Shown here in pieces: positions 18,901-25,384 of a DNA stretch of 64,000 nucleotides (the stretch's first letter is position 1; the number at the start of each line of letters is the position of its first letter). The DNA lies in the NCBI GenBank assembly GCA_934045905.1, contig OW203769.1, forward strand, positions 18,631,705 through 18,695,704, given 5' to 3'. The translations under genes were made by a program, and so were the position numbers. The notes beneath the pieces are model-generated. The model saw only the letters and a list, made by a program, of their open reading frames with translations, did no database searches and had not been told where the DNA came from. The stretch is from Leuctra nigra (taxonomy: Eukaryota; Arthropoda; Insecta; Plecoptera; Leuctridae).

Positions 18901-20812
18901 CGCCCAAAAACCGTAAAGGAAACTGTAGCCCGATAGTAAGCCTTTAACATGTGGAGTCTCCGCCATGACAGGTCCTGCTCGTCGGTATTCTTCTGCAAGC
19001 AGGATAACATGACATGCGGCTGCTGTCATCAACTAGGCAGTGATAGAAACAAGAAGCCCGCCAGCAGCTCGGATGTGGATGCTGTGGATCGCAACTTCGC
19101 CCTCCCCATGTGGAGTCTCCGCCATGACAGGTCCTGCTCGTCGGTGTTCTTCTGCAAGCAGGATAACATGACATGCGGCTGCTGTCATCAACTAGGCAGT
19201 GATAGAAACAAGAAGCCCGCTAGCAGCTCGGATGTGGATGCTGTGGATCGCAACTTCGCCCTCCCCATGTGGAGTCTCCGCCATGACAGGTCCTGCTCGT
19301 CGGTGTTCTTCTGCAAGCGGATAACATGACATGCGGCTGCTGTCATCAACTAGGCAGTGATATCCTGATAGAAACAAGTGAGGGCAGTTGCAGCATTCTG
19401 GTTGCTATGGAAACAGATGTCAATCTTGTTTATTTTGATGGGGGACAGGCAATTTTTTAATAGTAGTCTTTTAACATTCTGTTGTGAAAGAAAGATATTA
19501 CAATACGGTCAGAAATTGTATCAAATGAAATAAGGAAATTTAATCTAGAAGATAACTTCTTACTTATTTACTTACTTACTTATTTACTTATTTCTTTTAA
19601 ATTGTTGAAATTGAAAAAAGTTGTTATTCAATTTATTTTTTTCGGTGTATTATAATTATTTGATTGCCTCTACTGCAGCTCCCATTATTATATACTGTAT
19701 TCATTTTTGGAAAAATGGCTCCTTCACAAAAAAGGTTGCCGACCCCTGCTCTAGAAGCACTCTCCGCGTTTCAGATTCAATGTCAATGCTATTCTCTACT
19801 CCACCAAGGAATTACGTACCTTCTCGGCGTTGTATTCAAAGTCTGTGTTGTTCATCAACTGCCCCTCCTCCTTCGCCAATGACAAAGGAGACAACTGCAG
19901 CCTTAGAACGTCTTCCGGTAGACTGCGTTGTCGTCGGACACCCTGCGTGTCACCCGACCCTCTGTCCCGTCGCATCTGACTCGCTGACGTCGGCGTCGGC
20001 GACGGCTGAGGCGTGTAAATACTGATACTGTCCGGCGACAAACTCGTAGGAGGCGATCTAGACGAGGGGGTAGGGGAAGGTCGGGATTGTCTGTACGAGG
20101 TCGTCGGGCTAGGGGACAAGAAGGTTGGGTCATTCGGGCTCAGAGATGACCGGGCGGACGGAGAGACCGATGGAGGTTGTCGTGATGAAGTGTCAGAGGG
20201 TGATGTCTCGTTGTACGGCTTATTGAGAGGGTTCGGAGAAAAACGTCCGCTCCTGATTGGTGCGTTTGGGGACAAGAATGTTGGGTCATTCGGGCTCAGG
20301 GATGACCGGGCGGACGGAGAGACCGATGAAGGTTGTCGTGATGACGTGTCAGAGGGTGATGTCTCATTGAACGGTTTCTTGATAGGGTTCGGAGAAGAAC
20401 GTCCGCTCCTGATTGGTGCGTTTGGGGACAAGAACACTGAGGAATAGTCCTTGGATGAGTTTTGGAAAGGGTTTAGAAGGAATTGGGAGTGAACTGAAGG
20501 GGATGACGTCATGGAGTTCTTGTCAGAGTGTGACGTAGGGATGTCGATGGTGATGGAAGTGCTGGGACTCGGCGGCAGTAATGTGACGCTAGTGTCAGTG
20601 GAAGGATCAGGCGTGGGGACAGGACTTGGGCGAGACTTGCGCGAAGTGCTGGGATTTGGAGGCAGGAATGTGGCGCTAGTGTCAGTGGAAGGTTCAGGCG
20701 AGGGGACAGGACTCGGGCGAGACTTGCGCGATGGCAACTTGATTCTCGGAGGTTTCAACGGCTGAGGGAATTTCTCTTCCTCGATGTCGATGACAAACGC
20801 GCCATTCTCCAT
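6439..20812 (-). CDS. Orai: Orai store-operated calcium channel subunit, copy 2 (spliced, 3 exons)
   Basis: Minus-strand exons 20812-19820, 13165-13061 and 6927-6439 join in phase 0 to 528 residues. The channel part matches copy 1: LSWRRLHMGRAKLR, ALVELQ with the pore glutamate at about residue 371, four TM segments and the TM3 glutamate. The N-terminal tail (residues 1-331) is much longer than in copy 1 and is made of Pro/Ser-rich repeats (SRKSRPSPVPSPEPSTDTSA twice; NAPIRSGRxSPNP...SLSPNDP twice). Intron 1 contains five extra copies of the exon 2 acceptor side plus one LTR element (plus strand), and intron 2 contains a second LTR element. Splicing across the 6.7-kb and 6.1-kb introns remains formally possible because every exon frame is intact. 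Confidence 0.85.
7180..7460. repeat. SINE-like repeat with tRNA-type promoter sequence
   Basis: It contains a minus-strand B-box-like GGGTTCGATTCCCGC (about 7390-7404) and an A-box-like TGGCTGAGAGG. The block CCCAGCATTT...GTCGACTGAGG is shared with 22790-22910. This suggests two copies of one tRNA-derived family. Confidence 0.5.
7530..7787 (-). repeat. 3' LTR of element 1
   Basis: It is 258 bp and identical by eye to 12627-12884. It shares a TATAGTTTAA variant with the other LTR of this element; both LTRs of element 2 have an A at the corresponding base. Confidence 0.9.
7876..12141 (-). CDS. Gag C-terminus and Pol polyprotein of element 1
   Basis: This 1421-codon frame has, in order, two CCHC zinc knuckles (CFNCNRYGHFSKDC, CVKCRGTGHTQKHC), an aspartic protease (MDSGSSS), reverse transcriptase with YLDDIL, RNase H with TDASADG, an integrase HHCC finger and DDE core (PHGNGQVERV), and an acidic tail. 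The order protease-RT-RNase H-integrase is that of Ty3/gypsy. Apart from the break shared with the gag frame, the pol frame is open, which suggests a young copy. Confidence 0.93.
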   Translation of the reverse strand: MHEKLIFLTGKSLKSVSKKTFITSTSSKADLWKKIQELSQKKGESSSSYFHKKSQYCMQLELSFEESKHQILVGLWSKSVSAMLMSCNHYDIDEFYHDLKKFEKLENDRYDKFAKPRDFKAPSRTENPQTSQKNYSQDRAKTEVPSPTKSKQCDKKQLPLKNQSGESLCFNCNRYGHFSKDCPDPKRTLFCVKCRGTGHTQKHCQVTSSGSASVKSSSSASSANDVVSQVNNMQDGNTSSKYLKNAFIDNHQITVFMDSGSSSCIMRATTALKCGMVLEESTSSLYGFGNIDKATQPLGKVTRKITIDGVTAENVTILVVPDTALSVSMLIGRTWLDLPHIAYAKVDNDFVIAYREDEMFRNFNLSITSNRLPLKAVNDELIPRNSVSFINVQAPASDYDNSFIVCGNAKYDTSHALFELKYGKTTIPVVNMTNEDQQVRKDQCMTRADIVEDIYTISEDDDLPADLPEPIKIADLKVGPKITETEKSELLELVNTYRDCFATNMHELGCTNIVKMEILEQEGSKPVASRPYKTTAQERDEINKIVKEWKQNGIVTDTRSPYASPVLLVRKKTGEYRMVVDYRRLNLQTVKMKFALPNVDDMLERLSNSKMYAVLDLAHGYLQIPLADSAKEKTAFVTPDTTGQFERMMFGLTNAPSEFQRAMNIALGDLRNTIALCYLDDILIPASSWTEMIQRLTLVFAALQKAGLTCKLSKCEFGKEEIDYLGFVISTNHLKPGNRKLIAIEEFPKPKNVHEIRRWLGLTGFFRRFIPHYARIAEPLSRLTRKSEAFVWNTEQDQAFDDLKSALVSKPTLMLYNPAARTEVHTDASADGLGGMLLQEGTDGKLHLVYCVSKKTTSVEHNYHSSKLELMAIVWTLDRLRQFLLPLEFTIITDCQSLVYMNTHKTLNPQIARWYNLIQEFNIREIRHRPGIKMNHVDALSRAPSEEATDTMENIIESRFDVFLTLNTEDHVLMIQHGDADLQELIRILKKEDEERTSQEQDRVKHFKLQNDRLYRIVTNKDGTTRYLYVMPKSMRKSLAVKFHDLSGHFSVDRVVARITELYWFAYIRRYIRQHIHMCAECILYKSRGGKTPGLLHPIPPGKRPFATIHLDHLGPFIKSSKGNQELLVLTDNLTKFVKLYPLRDTSVKNVLRSMEEFVMDKGYPTRVITDRGSCFTAQKFTDFCEHNGIHHTLNSPRHPHGNGQVERVNRTLIPLISIAIEDHAQRDWDKSIKRIERDVNTAANKTTGKSPFELLHGYSPIFHDGLLRTLTTDDQYDTWQSSAELQTSARARIIEMQGDMKDRYDKRHFVGIKYVPGEIVFMKKAPTATGQPTKTQAKYRGPLVITAVLPGDTYKVADLEEGKTGYFYSSTAHVSQLKPWKNECMEEENESEEEDDVETNPVNEKRVRRQPDYLKDYVID
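12065..12565 (-). pseudogene. Gag N-terminal part of element 1 (frame-broken)
   Basis: This 166-codon frame begins MSTSLEILANAAALQ and carries the gag capsid-like segment (ENAKSHLTGSALHWYN). It is cut off by one extra A in an A run near 12083-12090, where element 2 has six A and this copy has seven. The frame continues in the overlapping pol frame. Confidence 0.85.
12627..12884 (-). repeat. 5' LTR of element 1
   Basis: It is 258 bp with TGTTAGC..TTTAACA ends in element orientation, and the GGTT duplication follows directly. Confidence 0.9.
13061..13165 (-). CDS. Orai: Orai copy 2, exon 2 (the only array unit with a donor)
   Basis: It is 35 codons from acceptor CTTGCAG to ATG followed by GCGAGT, the same GC donor as in copy 1. 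It is the last unit, in transcription order, of the 159-bp array. Only this unit contains the GCAATG end and the donor. Confidence 0.85.
13061..13594 (-). repeat. Tandem array of Orai exon 2 plus acceptor, units 1-4 (lower part)
   Basis: The 159-bp unit consists of intron 1 end, acceptor and most of exon 2. Acceptor junctions lie at 13165, 13324 and 13474 (unit 3 lacks 9 bp). Units 2 and up read from exon sequence straight into intron sequence without the exon end, meeting a stop within about 10 codons. Unit 4 is cut by LTR element 2 at 13594. The array continues at 18950. Confidence 0.92.
13595..13852 (+). repeat. 5' LTR of element 2
   Basis: It is 258 bp with TG..CA ends. It differs from the element 1 LTRs at one base that I can see (AAACAATA versus AAACTATA), a difference shared by both LTRs of this element. 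Confidence 0.9.
13914..14531 (+). pseudogene. Gag part of element 2 (frame-broken)
   Basis: This 205-codon frame has the same N-terminus as element 1. It passes the A run where element 1 is broken but loses frame at a second A run near 14489-14497, with seven A where element 1 has six. The two copies are therefore broken at different homopolymers. Confidence 0.85.
14509..18603 (+). CDS. Gag C-terminus and Pol polyprotein of element 2
   Basis: There are 1364 codons: zinc knuckles at about residues 112-145, protease DSG near 200, RT YLDD near 621, RNase H TDAS near 768, integrase finger from about 985 and integrase core to about 1150, then a basic/acidic tail. All catalytic motifs are present. 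It has the same domain order as element 1. Confidence 0.93.
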   Translation: MQLELSFEESKHQILVGLWSKSVSAMLMSCNHYDIDELYHDLKKFEKLENDRYDKFAKPRDFKSPSRTENPQTSQKNDSQDRAKTEVPSPTKSKQCDKKQLPLKNQSGESLCFNCNRYGHFSKDCPDPKRTLFCVKCRGTGHTQKHCQVTSSGSASVKSSSSASSANDVVSQVNNMQDGNTSSKYLKNAIIDNHQITVFMDSGSSSCIMRATTALKCGMVLEESTSSLYGFGNIDKATQPLGKVTRKITIDGVTAENVTILVVPDTALSVSMLIGRTWLDLPHIAYAKVDNDFVIAYREDEMFRNFNLSITSNRLPLKAVNDELIPRNSVSFINVQAPASDYDNSFIVCGNAKYDTSHALFELKYGKTTIPVVNMTNEDQQVRKDQCMTRADIVEDIYTISEDDDLPADLLEPIKIADLKVGPKITETEKSELLELVNTYRDCFATNMHELGCTNIVKMEILEQEGSKPVASRPYKTTAQERDEINKIVKEWKQKGIVTDTRSPYASPVLLVRKKTGEYRMVVDYRRLNLQTVKMKFALPNVDDMLERLSNSKMYAVLDLAHGYLQIPLADSAKEKTAFVTPDTTGQFERMMFGLTNAPSEFQRAMNIALGDLRNTIALCYLDDILIPASSWTEMIQRLTLVFAALQKAGLTCKLSKCEFGKEEIDYLGFVISTNHLKPGNRKLIAIEEFPKPKNVHEIRRWLGLTGFFRRFIPHYARIAEPLSRLTRKSEAFVWNTEQDQAFDDLKSALVSKPTLMLYNPAARTEVHTDASADGLGGMLLQEGTDGKLHLVYCVSKKTTSVEHNYHSSKLELMAIVWTLDRLRQFLLPLEFTIITDCQSLVYMNTHKTLNPQIARWYNLIQEFNIREIRHRPGIKLNHVDALSRAPSEEATDTMENIIESRFDVFLTLNTEDHVLMIQHGDADLQELIRILKKEDEERTSQEQDRVKHFKLQNDRLYRIVTNKDGTTRYLYVMPKSMRKSLAVKFHDLSGHFSVDRVVARITELYWFAYIRRYIRQHIHMCAECILYKSRGGKTPGLLHPIPPGKRPFATIHLDHLGPFIKSSKGNQELLVLTDNLTKFVKLYPLRDTSVKNVLRSMEEFVMDKGYPTRVITDRGSCFTAQKFTDFCEHNGIHHTLNSPRHPHGNGQVERVNRTLIPLISIAIEDHAQRDWDKSIKRIERDVNTAANKTTGKSPFELLHGYSPIFHDGLLRTLTTDDQYDTWQSSAELQTSARARIIEMQGDMKDRYDKRHFVGIKYVPGEIVFMKKAPTATGQPTKTQAKYRGPLVITAVLPGDTYKVADLEEGKTGYFYSSTAHVSQLKPWKNECMEEENESEEEDDVETNPVNEKRVRRQPDYLKDYVID
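18692..18949 (+). repeat. 3' LTR of element 2
   Basis: It is identical by eye to 13595-13852 and is followed by the TGTG duplication. Confidence 0.9.
18950..19368 (-). repeat. Tandem array of Orai exon 2 plus acceptor, units 4-6 (upper part)
   Basis: The array resumes after LTR element 2. Acceptor junctions at 18992, 19151 and 19310 keep the 159-bp spacing. Unit 6 lacks one A near the acceptor. Beyond about 19368 the sequence becomes ordinary intron 1. Confidence 0.92.
19388..19520. repeat. Direct duplication flanking Orai copy 2 exon 1 (first copy)
   Basis: GGTTGCTATGGAAACA..TCAATCTTGTTTATTTTGATGGGGGACAG recurs at about 20966-21095 in the same orientation, so exon 1 of Orai copy 2 is bracketed by two similar blocks of about 130 bp. 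Confidence 0.7.
19820..20812 (-). CDS. Orai: Orai copy 2, exon 1 (long Ser/Pro-rich tail)
   Basis: It is 331 codons from ATG (directly after acceptor TTTGTTCCAG) to donor GTACGT below 19820. Its start, MENGAFVIDIEEE, aligns with MDNHSFTIDIDDE of copy 1. The rest is rapidly evolving repeats. As in copy 1 the ATG is the first codon of the exon, so the leader exon lies elsewhere. Confidence 0.82.
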
Positions 20813-20965
20813 CTGGAACAAATTGAATTTTATATCGGACTTTCGTCAGTCCGTCGGTGAGAGAATAGAAGACACCGGGCTCGTGCAGATAGACGCATTG
20901 TTCAAGCGACATAGTTGTAGATAATTAATTGAGCTATTTGATCTTCTATTTTGTATGAATTATGC

Positions 20966-21095
20966 ATCACACTGGTTGCTATGGAAACATACCTCAATCT
21001 TGTTTATTTTGATGGGGGACAGAAAATGTTTCAATAATTTAATCGTATTTTATGCACAGCTGATGAAAGAAAGATATTAAAATGAAAGACAATGA
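20966..21095. repeat. Direct duplication flanking Orai copy 2 exon 1 (second copy)
   Basis: This is the partner of 19388-19520. Both share the TTGCTATGGAAACA and GAAAGAAAGATATTA blocks. Confidence 0.7.
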
Positions 21096-21719
21096 TGGTT
21101 TGTAAGAAAGTATGCCATATTAAGTCAAGAATGATTGCTTATTACTTATTTACCGAAACATCTGTCCCCCAGTTAGTTTTTGGTCAGCTGTGACGTCAGA
21201 TGAGTTTGACATACGTTATCAGCGTAATTTTTAAAAATCGATGAATTGCAAGCTCATAAAAACCCTTGATTCACCTTCATAATGAAAACAAATGATTCAG
21301 AAACACTAGAGCATCAACAGCTGTCCCAATCACTTCCGGAAGAGATTGCTTCCAAGAATTATTCAAGTCCTGTGACGTTGTTGTCAATGTTTTGGTTAGA
21401 TGCGTTTGTTTGTGTTTATATTTTCACGATAAGCCATGCCGAAATATCTTATCTCAAATCAAGTTGAAAGAATTCGTACCTACTACAAATTATTACGATA
21501 AATGAGAGCAAGAAGTATGATTAAGACATACCTACTTTCCAGTTATCACACGGTTCTTATACTCTTTGCTTTATAATGATGATTAAAAACGCACTGTTCT
21601 ACAACTAGAGTATATATTTGCCACGGAATTTGTAACAGCGAAAAAACTATTTTCTCATAGGAATTCCTGTTTCCCACGCTAATTTTGATTATTTTTCTGA
21701 CACTACCTTCACCTCATCC

Positions 21720-22618
21720 CATAACTAGGAAAACGCTCTGAGTAACGCGTTGATGAGCGAGCACGGATACGCGCAACACCTCGAACCGAAATTGTGTTTA
21801 TCGAAAATGTCCTTAAAAGCCAATAATTCTTGAATTTCGTCACAGACTTGTATGAAAATCTCCAAAAATTCCTAAAATATTGGTCCCAATAACCACGCCA
21901 AGTTTTAAGTTGATCGATTGAACCTTTATGATTGAACGATTCCTTGTTAATTTCCAAAAATCACAGGATCTCGTTCAAAAAAATGTTAAACGGTCCTATC
22001 AGTTTCATAATACGTTTGAAAGTTTCTGCTCTAACAACTTTGAAATGAAGATTCAAAGATTCCGTGAAATATGAAATTCGAGAAATATGATAGCCAACAC
22101 GCAAAATATCCTTAAACTGTCGATAACTTTTGAATTTAAACACAGTTTAGTCTGAAAATTGTCAAAAATACAGATAATGTTGTACCCGATGACCATGCAA
22201 AATTTTTAAATTATCGGTCAAACGGTTCTGGTTTAAATTTCAAAAAGCACATTAAATATTTTTTTAAATTTTAACCAATGGGAGGATTTGGCTGAAAATT
22301 TGTAAAATAAGAGGCAATGTTGGTGTTAATGACCATGCAAAATATAAGGTCGATCACATTTGTCGAAGTCCATTTTCATTTTTCAGCCTATCAGGAGATG
22401 TGTATTTAAATTTCAACCAATAAATGGATTTCAAAAATATTAGGGTCTGCAAACAGAGAAGGTTGGTTTTACATGTGTGCAAAATTTCAGATCGATCGGT
22501 GAAACGGTGCGACCTGTGTATCGGCTATTAGCAGCCAAAAAAACAAAAAAAAAAAAAAAAAAAAAACAGAGGTCCGTGCCAAAAGAGCCAAAAGGAGACG
22601 CTCGCTTCGCTCGCTCAA
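21720..22618 (+). repeat. Dispersed repeat family A, near full-length copy
   Basis: The head is ACTAGGAAAACGCTCTG then CGTTGATGAGCGAGC; the tail is GACGCTCGCTTCGCTCGCTC. It is about 0.9 kb and non-coding, made of loosely repeated phrases such as GATCGATYGAACGGTTC. Similar full copies lie at 30056-31107 and, inverted, 44622-45522. No transposase or inverted termini were seen, so the class is unknown. Confidence 0.7.
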
Positions 22619-22689
22619 CAATAGAGGAGAATCCAAATTTCTGAGGTGTATATACAGCATTTTATTGTCGATTGTGTTTTGTCATGGGC

Positions 22690-22910
22690 TCAGGCGCTGC
22701 AAGGTCATCTCCAAATGGAGTATAGACTAATGTCGACGGATACATCATAATGGCTATGAAAGGGAGATGAGGAAGAAAGGTATAAGATGTGTGGTTGATC
22801 TTGGTCGTGGCCTATTGAGAACCCTCCCAGCATTTGCTACTCGACTGAGGTAAACCTCGAAATTACTCAGTCAGGAAGGTAAGCAGCAGGATTCGAACAA
22901 GTACTAACTA
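22690..22910. repeat. SINE-like repeat, second copy
   Basis: It shares GGTCGTGGCCTAT..CCCAGCATTT..CGACTGAGG and a GGATTCGAAC B-box-like end with 7180-7460. Confidence 0.45.
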
Positions 22911-23237
22911 TACATACCAACACGACACTCGCATTTGTTTTCTGTCACTTATGCATGAGATGAGACTACAATTACTGCATTTTAAAACACGCACACACGC
23001 CATATTCACACTAGCAACGTGCATGTGTTGGAATGTATTAATACATATATCTGAGCTAATATATCAAATGTGTCTACATCGACAAATGTAAAAGATAAGT
23101 GGCTATTATAAATCATTTGTATCAATGACGAACAGCAAAGAATCGAAAGAATCAAGTCAAATCGAATAGTCTATAAATAACGTGATAAAACATTCGTTAC
23201 TATAAGCTGATAATAAGACAATTTTTCAAACATTGTG

Positions 23238-23421
23238 GCCGGTTTTTGTACCTCTTGCTAAAGTTAGCTACCGGATCAAGTTCTTGATAACGTTAGCAGT
23301 CTTTTAACTTTTGATATAGTGTTAGCTAGAGGATAAAATAAATGTCAAATTAGGTGCTGCTAACATTATTCGTTATCTAGGTAGTAGTTATCAAGAACTT
23401 TAGAGGTACAAAAACCGGCCC
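23238..23421. mobile_element. MITE with GGCCGGTTTTTGTACCTC ends
   Basis: GGCCGGTTTTTGTACCTCT at the left is mirrored at the right by AGAGGTACAAAAACCGGCC, and GTTCTTGATAAC is also mirrored inside. It is about 184 bp. Confidence 0.65.
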
Positions 23422-23639
23422 TTAGTCAATTGTTCTGAGTAGTCAAGTATTTTTTACATATAATTTCAACAGTCTCATTTTTTATGCTCTATACAAATCA
23501 CTACGATTCACAATTAATGAATGTTTTTATTCAGTTTCAGAATATATACCTATTGAGTACTTCCGCTGAGATGGAAGGCCGCATAAACAACTTGCTATTA
23601 TGAGTATGGATGTACACTTTTATGTTTTTAACTTTGAAT

Positions 23640-23746
23640 ATAAATATATGTATTTGTATGTATTTCTTATGTTATATCATGACTTGTTCTATGGCACTAT
23701 GTATGTTAGAATAAAATAATTTGATTTGATTTGATTTGATTTGATT
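23640..23746 (+). repeat. Probable non-LTR retrotransposon 3' end with TTGAT tail
   Basis: AT-rich sequence ends in AGAATAAAATAATTTGATT followed by further TTGAT units. Short-period tails of this kind are typical of truncated non-LTR copies. No coding part was seen. Confidence 0.35.
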
Positions 23747-25308
23747 ACGCAATGCCTGCGAAGAAAATTAGTGCAAGTAAATCACAAATCAATGCTCAGA
23801 AATGAGAATTTCCTATTGATGAAATATTGGGTAGATATTTCTAAAAACAAATGTTAAAACTCTTCGATTCATGTGCACATTGATTCTGGATACGTACATT
23901 TTGTTCAAATATTTTAATTTTGAATTTTACATTTTAGAATGATAGCTGGCTGATAAATACTCAGTATTTGACTAACACTTACAACTGACAGTAACAGGCG
24001 TTTGAACACGATGTCTGAAGGAAGCAACTCGCAACTAACTCAAGTAACTCTGTAACTGACTGAGTAACTCTGACACACGCTGAAGTAACTCTGGAACTGT
24101 CTAAAGTAACTCTGAAAGTATCTGAATTGAAAGATATCGTCTCGCTTCTTGACAATAAAGATCCATGTTTACTTTCGTTTATCGCGTGTTTGACGTCAAT
24201 CCGTCTGTTCGAAGCTCCCGCTAATCCCCTCTCAGTATTCCAACCGGCGGTGACAGATTACAGAGATAAGAGCTGTTTGATCAGATCTTTTGTTGTGAAG
24301 TAATATGTGCGTGCAGAGACTTTATGGCTGTTTGTTTCTAATATGAGACAGTGTACCTCTTTTACAACTCTCAGATCATATCAAAGCGTGGCGTTGTTTT
24401 TGTGAACTTTGAGTATTTCGAATTACTTCGACATTTTTTCTGTCTCGAATGAAGAAATCAATTGCAGACTCTGGGCGTAACAACAATAAATTGTTCTATC
24501 ACAATTGAGTTTTATTGTTGTACAAACTACGCTCCACGATGTATATGGGCATATATTCTTTACATAAAAAGGATCCATTTATTTGTTTGAATGTGCTATT
24601 AATTCTAACTGTTGTAAAATACCCAATAAGGCTAATGCGTTATTTTGAGTATTTTGAAATAAATAATACGGAAATCTGTCAATTGCGCTTTATTCAATGT
24701 TGCTCTCGTTTACAATCCCCCCCCCCCCCCCCCCCCCCACTTGCTTCCACATATGTAAACCAAGCGCCTGCAAAGTTTCTCAATGTCAGGTCATTTATCC
24801 ACCGATCACCTGCATTATTTATCATCACTTTTGCAACGACCACGTAATAACTTCAAACTCTTGCGCAAACAGATATCAAATATTCAAGGGTTGGAGAATG
24901 CTGTATGTTCCTTAAAACTTGCACAAAAGTATATTTTCATATCTATTAAAACTAACAGATTGTTATATAACCACGTCTTAATTATAGAATTGATATAAAC
25001 AACTTGAATCGAGCCTATAAATCATTTGGAAACTTTAGAGCGCAAGAGCACTCACACATTGAAAAATTCAACGTCTGTGAAAGTGAAACCTACATTTTGT
25101 CAAGGCCATTTAGAAATGTAACAAGTTTTGTTGATCTTTATCCGGTTGAAGTTTTTAGTCGTACATTACTTTCATGGTAATTTGACAGAATCGGGAAACT
25201 TGAACATTCGGGCAGCATTATTGTACCTGCAGAGCTTCGATGACATCTTGAGCTCTCATTCATTATCGTTGTTGTCACAACATAAAGCTATTTAGCAACA
25301 AAAACACA

Positions 25309-25384
25309 ATGGGTGGAGCAACGTTGAAATGCAGAGGCGACTCGGACTTCTTTAAGCGCATAATTGCGTCATTGCACTACCTAG
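25309..25384 (+). CDS. Odorant receptor exon 1
   Basis: ATG after an AT-rich leader opens 25 codons plus one base, ending at donor GTGAGT (CTAG then GTGAGTAG). Its phase fits exon 2 to give HYLGLWSSSS. Confidence 0.72.

Larger units (their letters stand above)
13595..18949 (+). mobile_element. Ty3/gypsy-type LTR retrotransposon, element 2
   Basis: It is 5355 bp with 258-bp LTRs 13595-13852 and 18692-18949 that read identical, and a TGTG target duplication (13591-13594 and 18950-18953). It is inserted in the fourth unit of the Orai exon 2 array, antisense to the gene. It is nearly identical to element 1, with about ten amino acid differences over gag-pol. Confidence 0.94.
22619..25308. other. 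Non-coding spacer upstream of the odorant receptor
   Basis: There are no supported genes. It contains a SINE-like copy at 22690-22910, an inverted-repeat element at 23238-23421, a non-LTR-like 3' tail with (TTGAT)n at about 23640-23746, a run of C at about 24718-24739, and AT-rich sequence. Confidence 0.5.

Noticed and set aside
13061..19368. CRISPR-like or mutually exclusive exon array
   Set aside because: Units are near-identical without unique spacers, and five of six lack a donor, so neither a CRISPR array nor a Dscam-type exon cluster fits.
20694..20912. A 72-codon frame MSLEQCVYLHEPGVFY upstream of Orai copy 2 exon 1
   Set aside because: It runs into exon 1 out of frame with no good donor before the acceptor. 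It could be an upstream open frame in a leader, but nothing confirms it.
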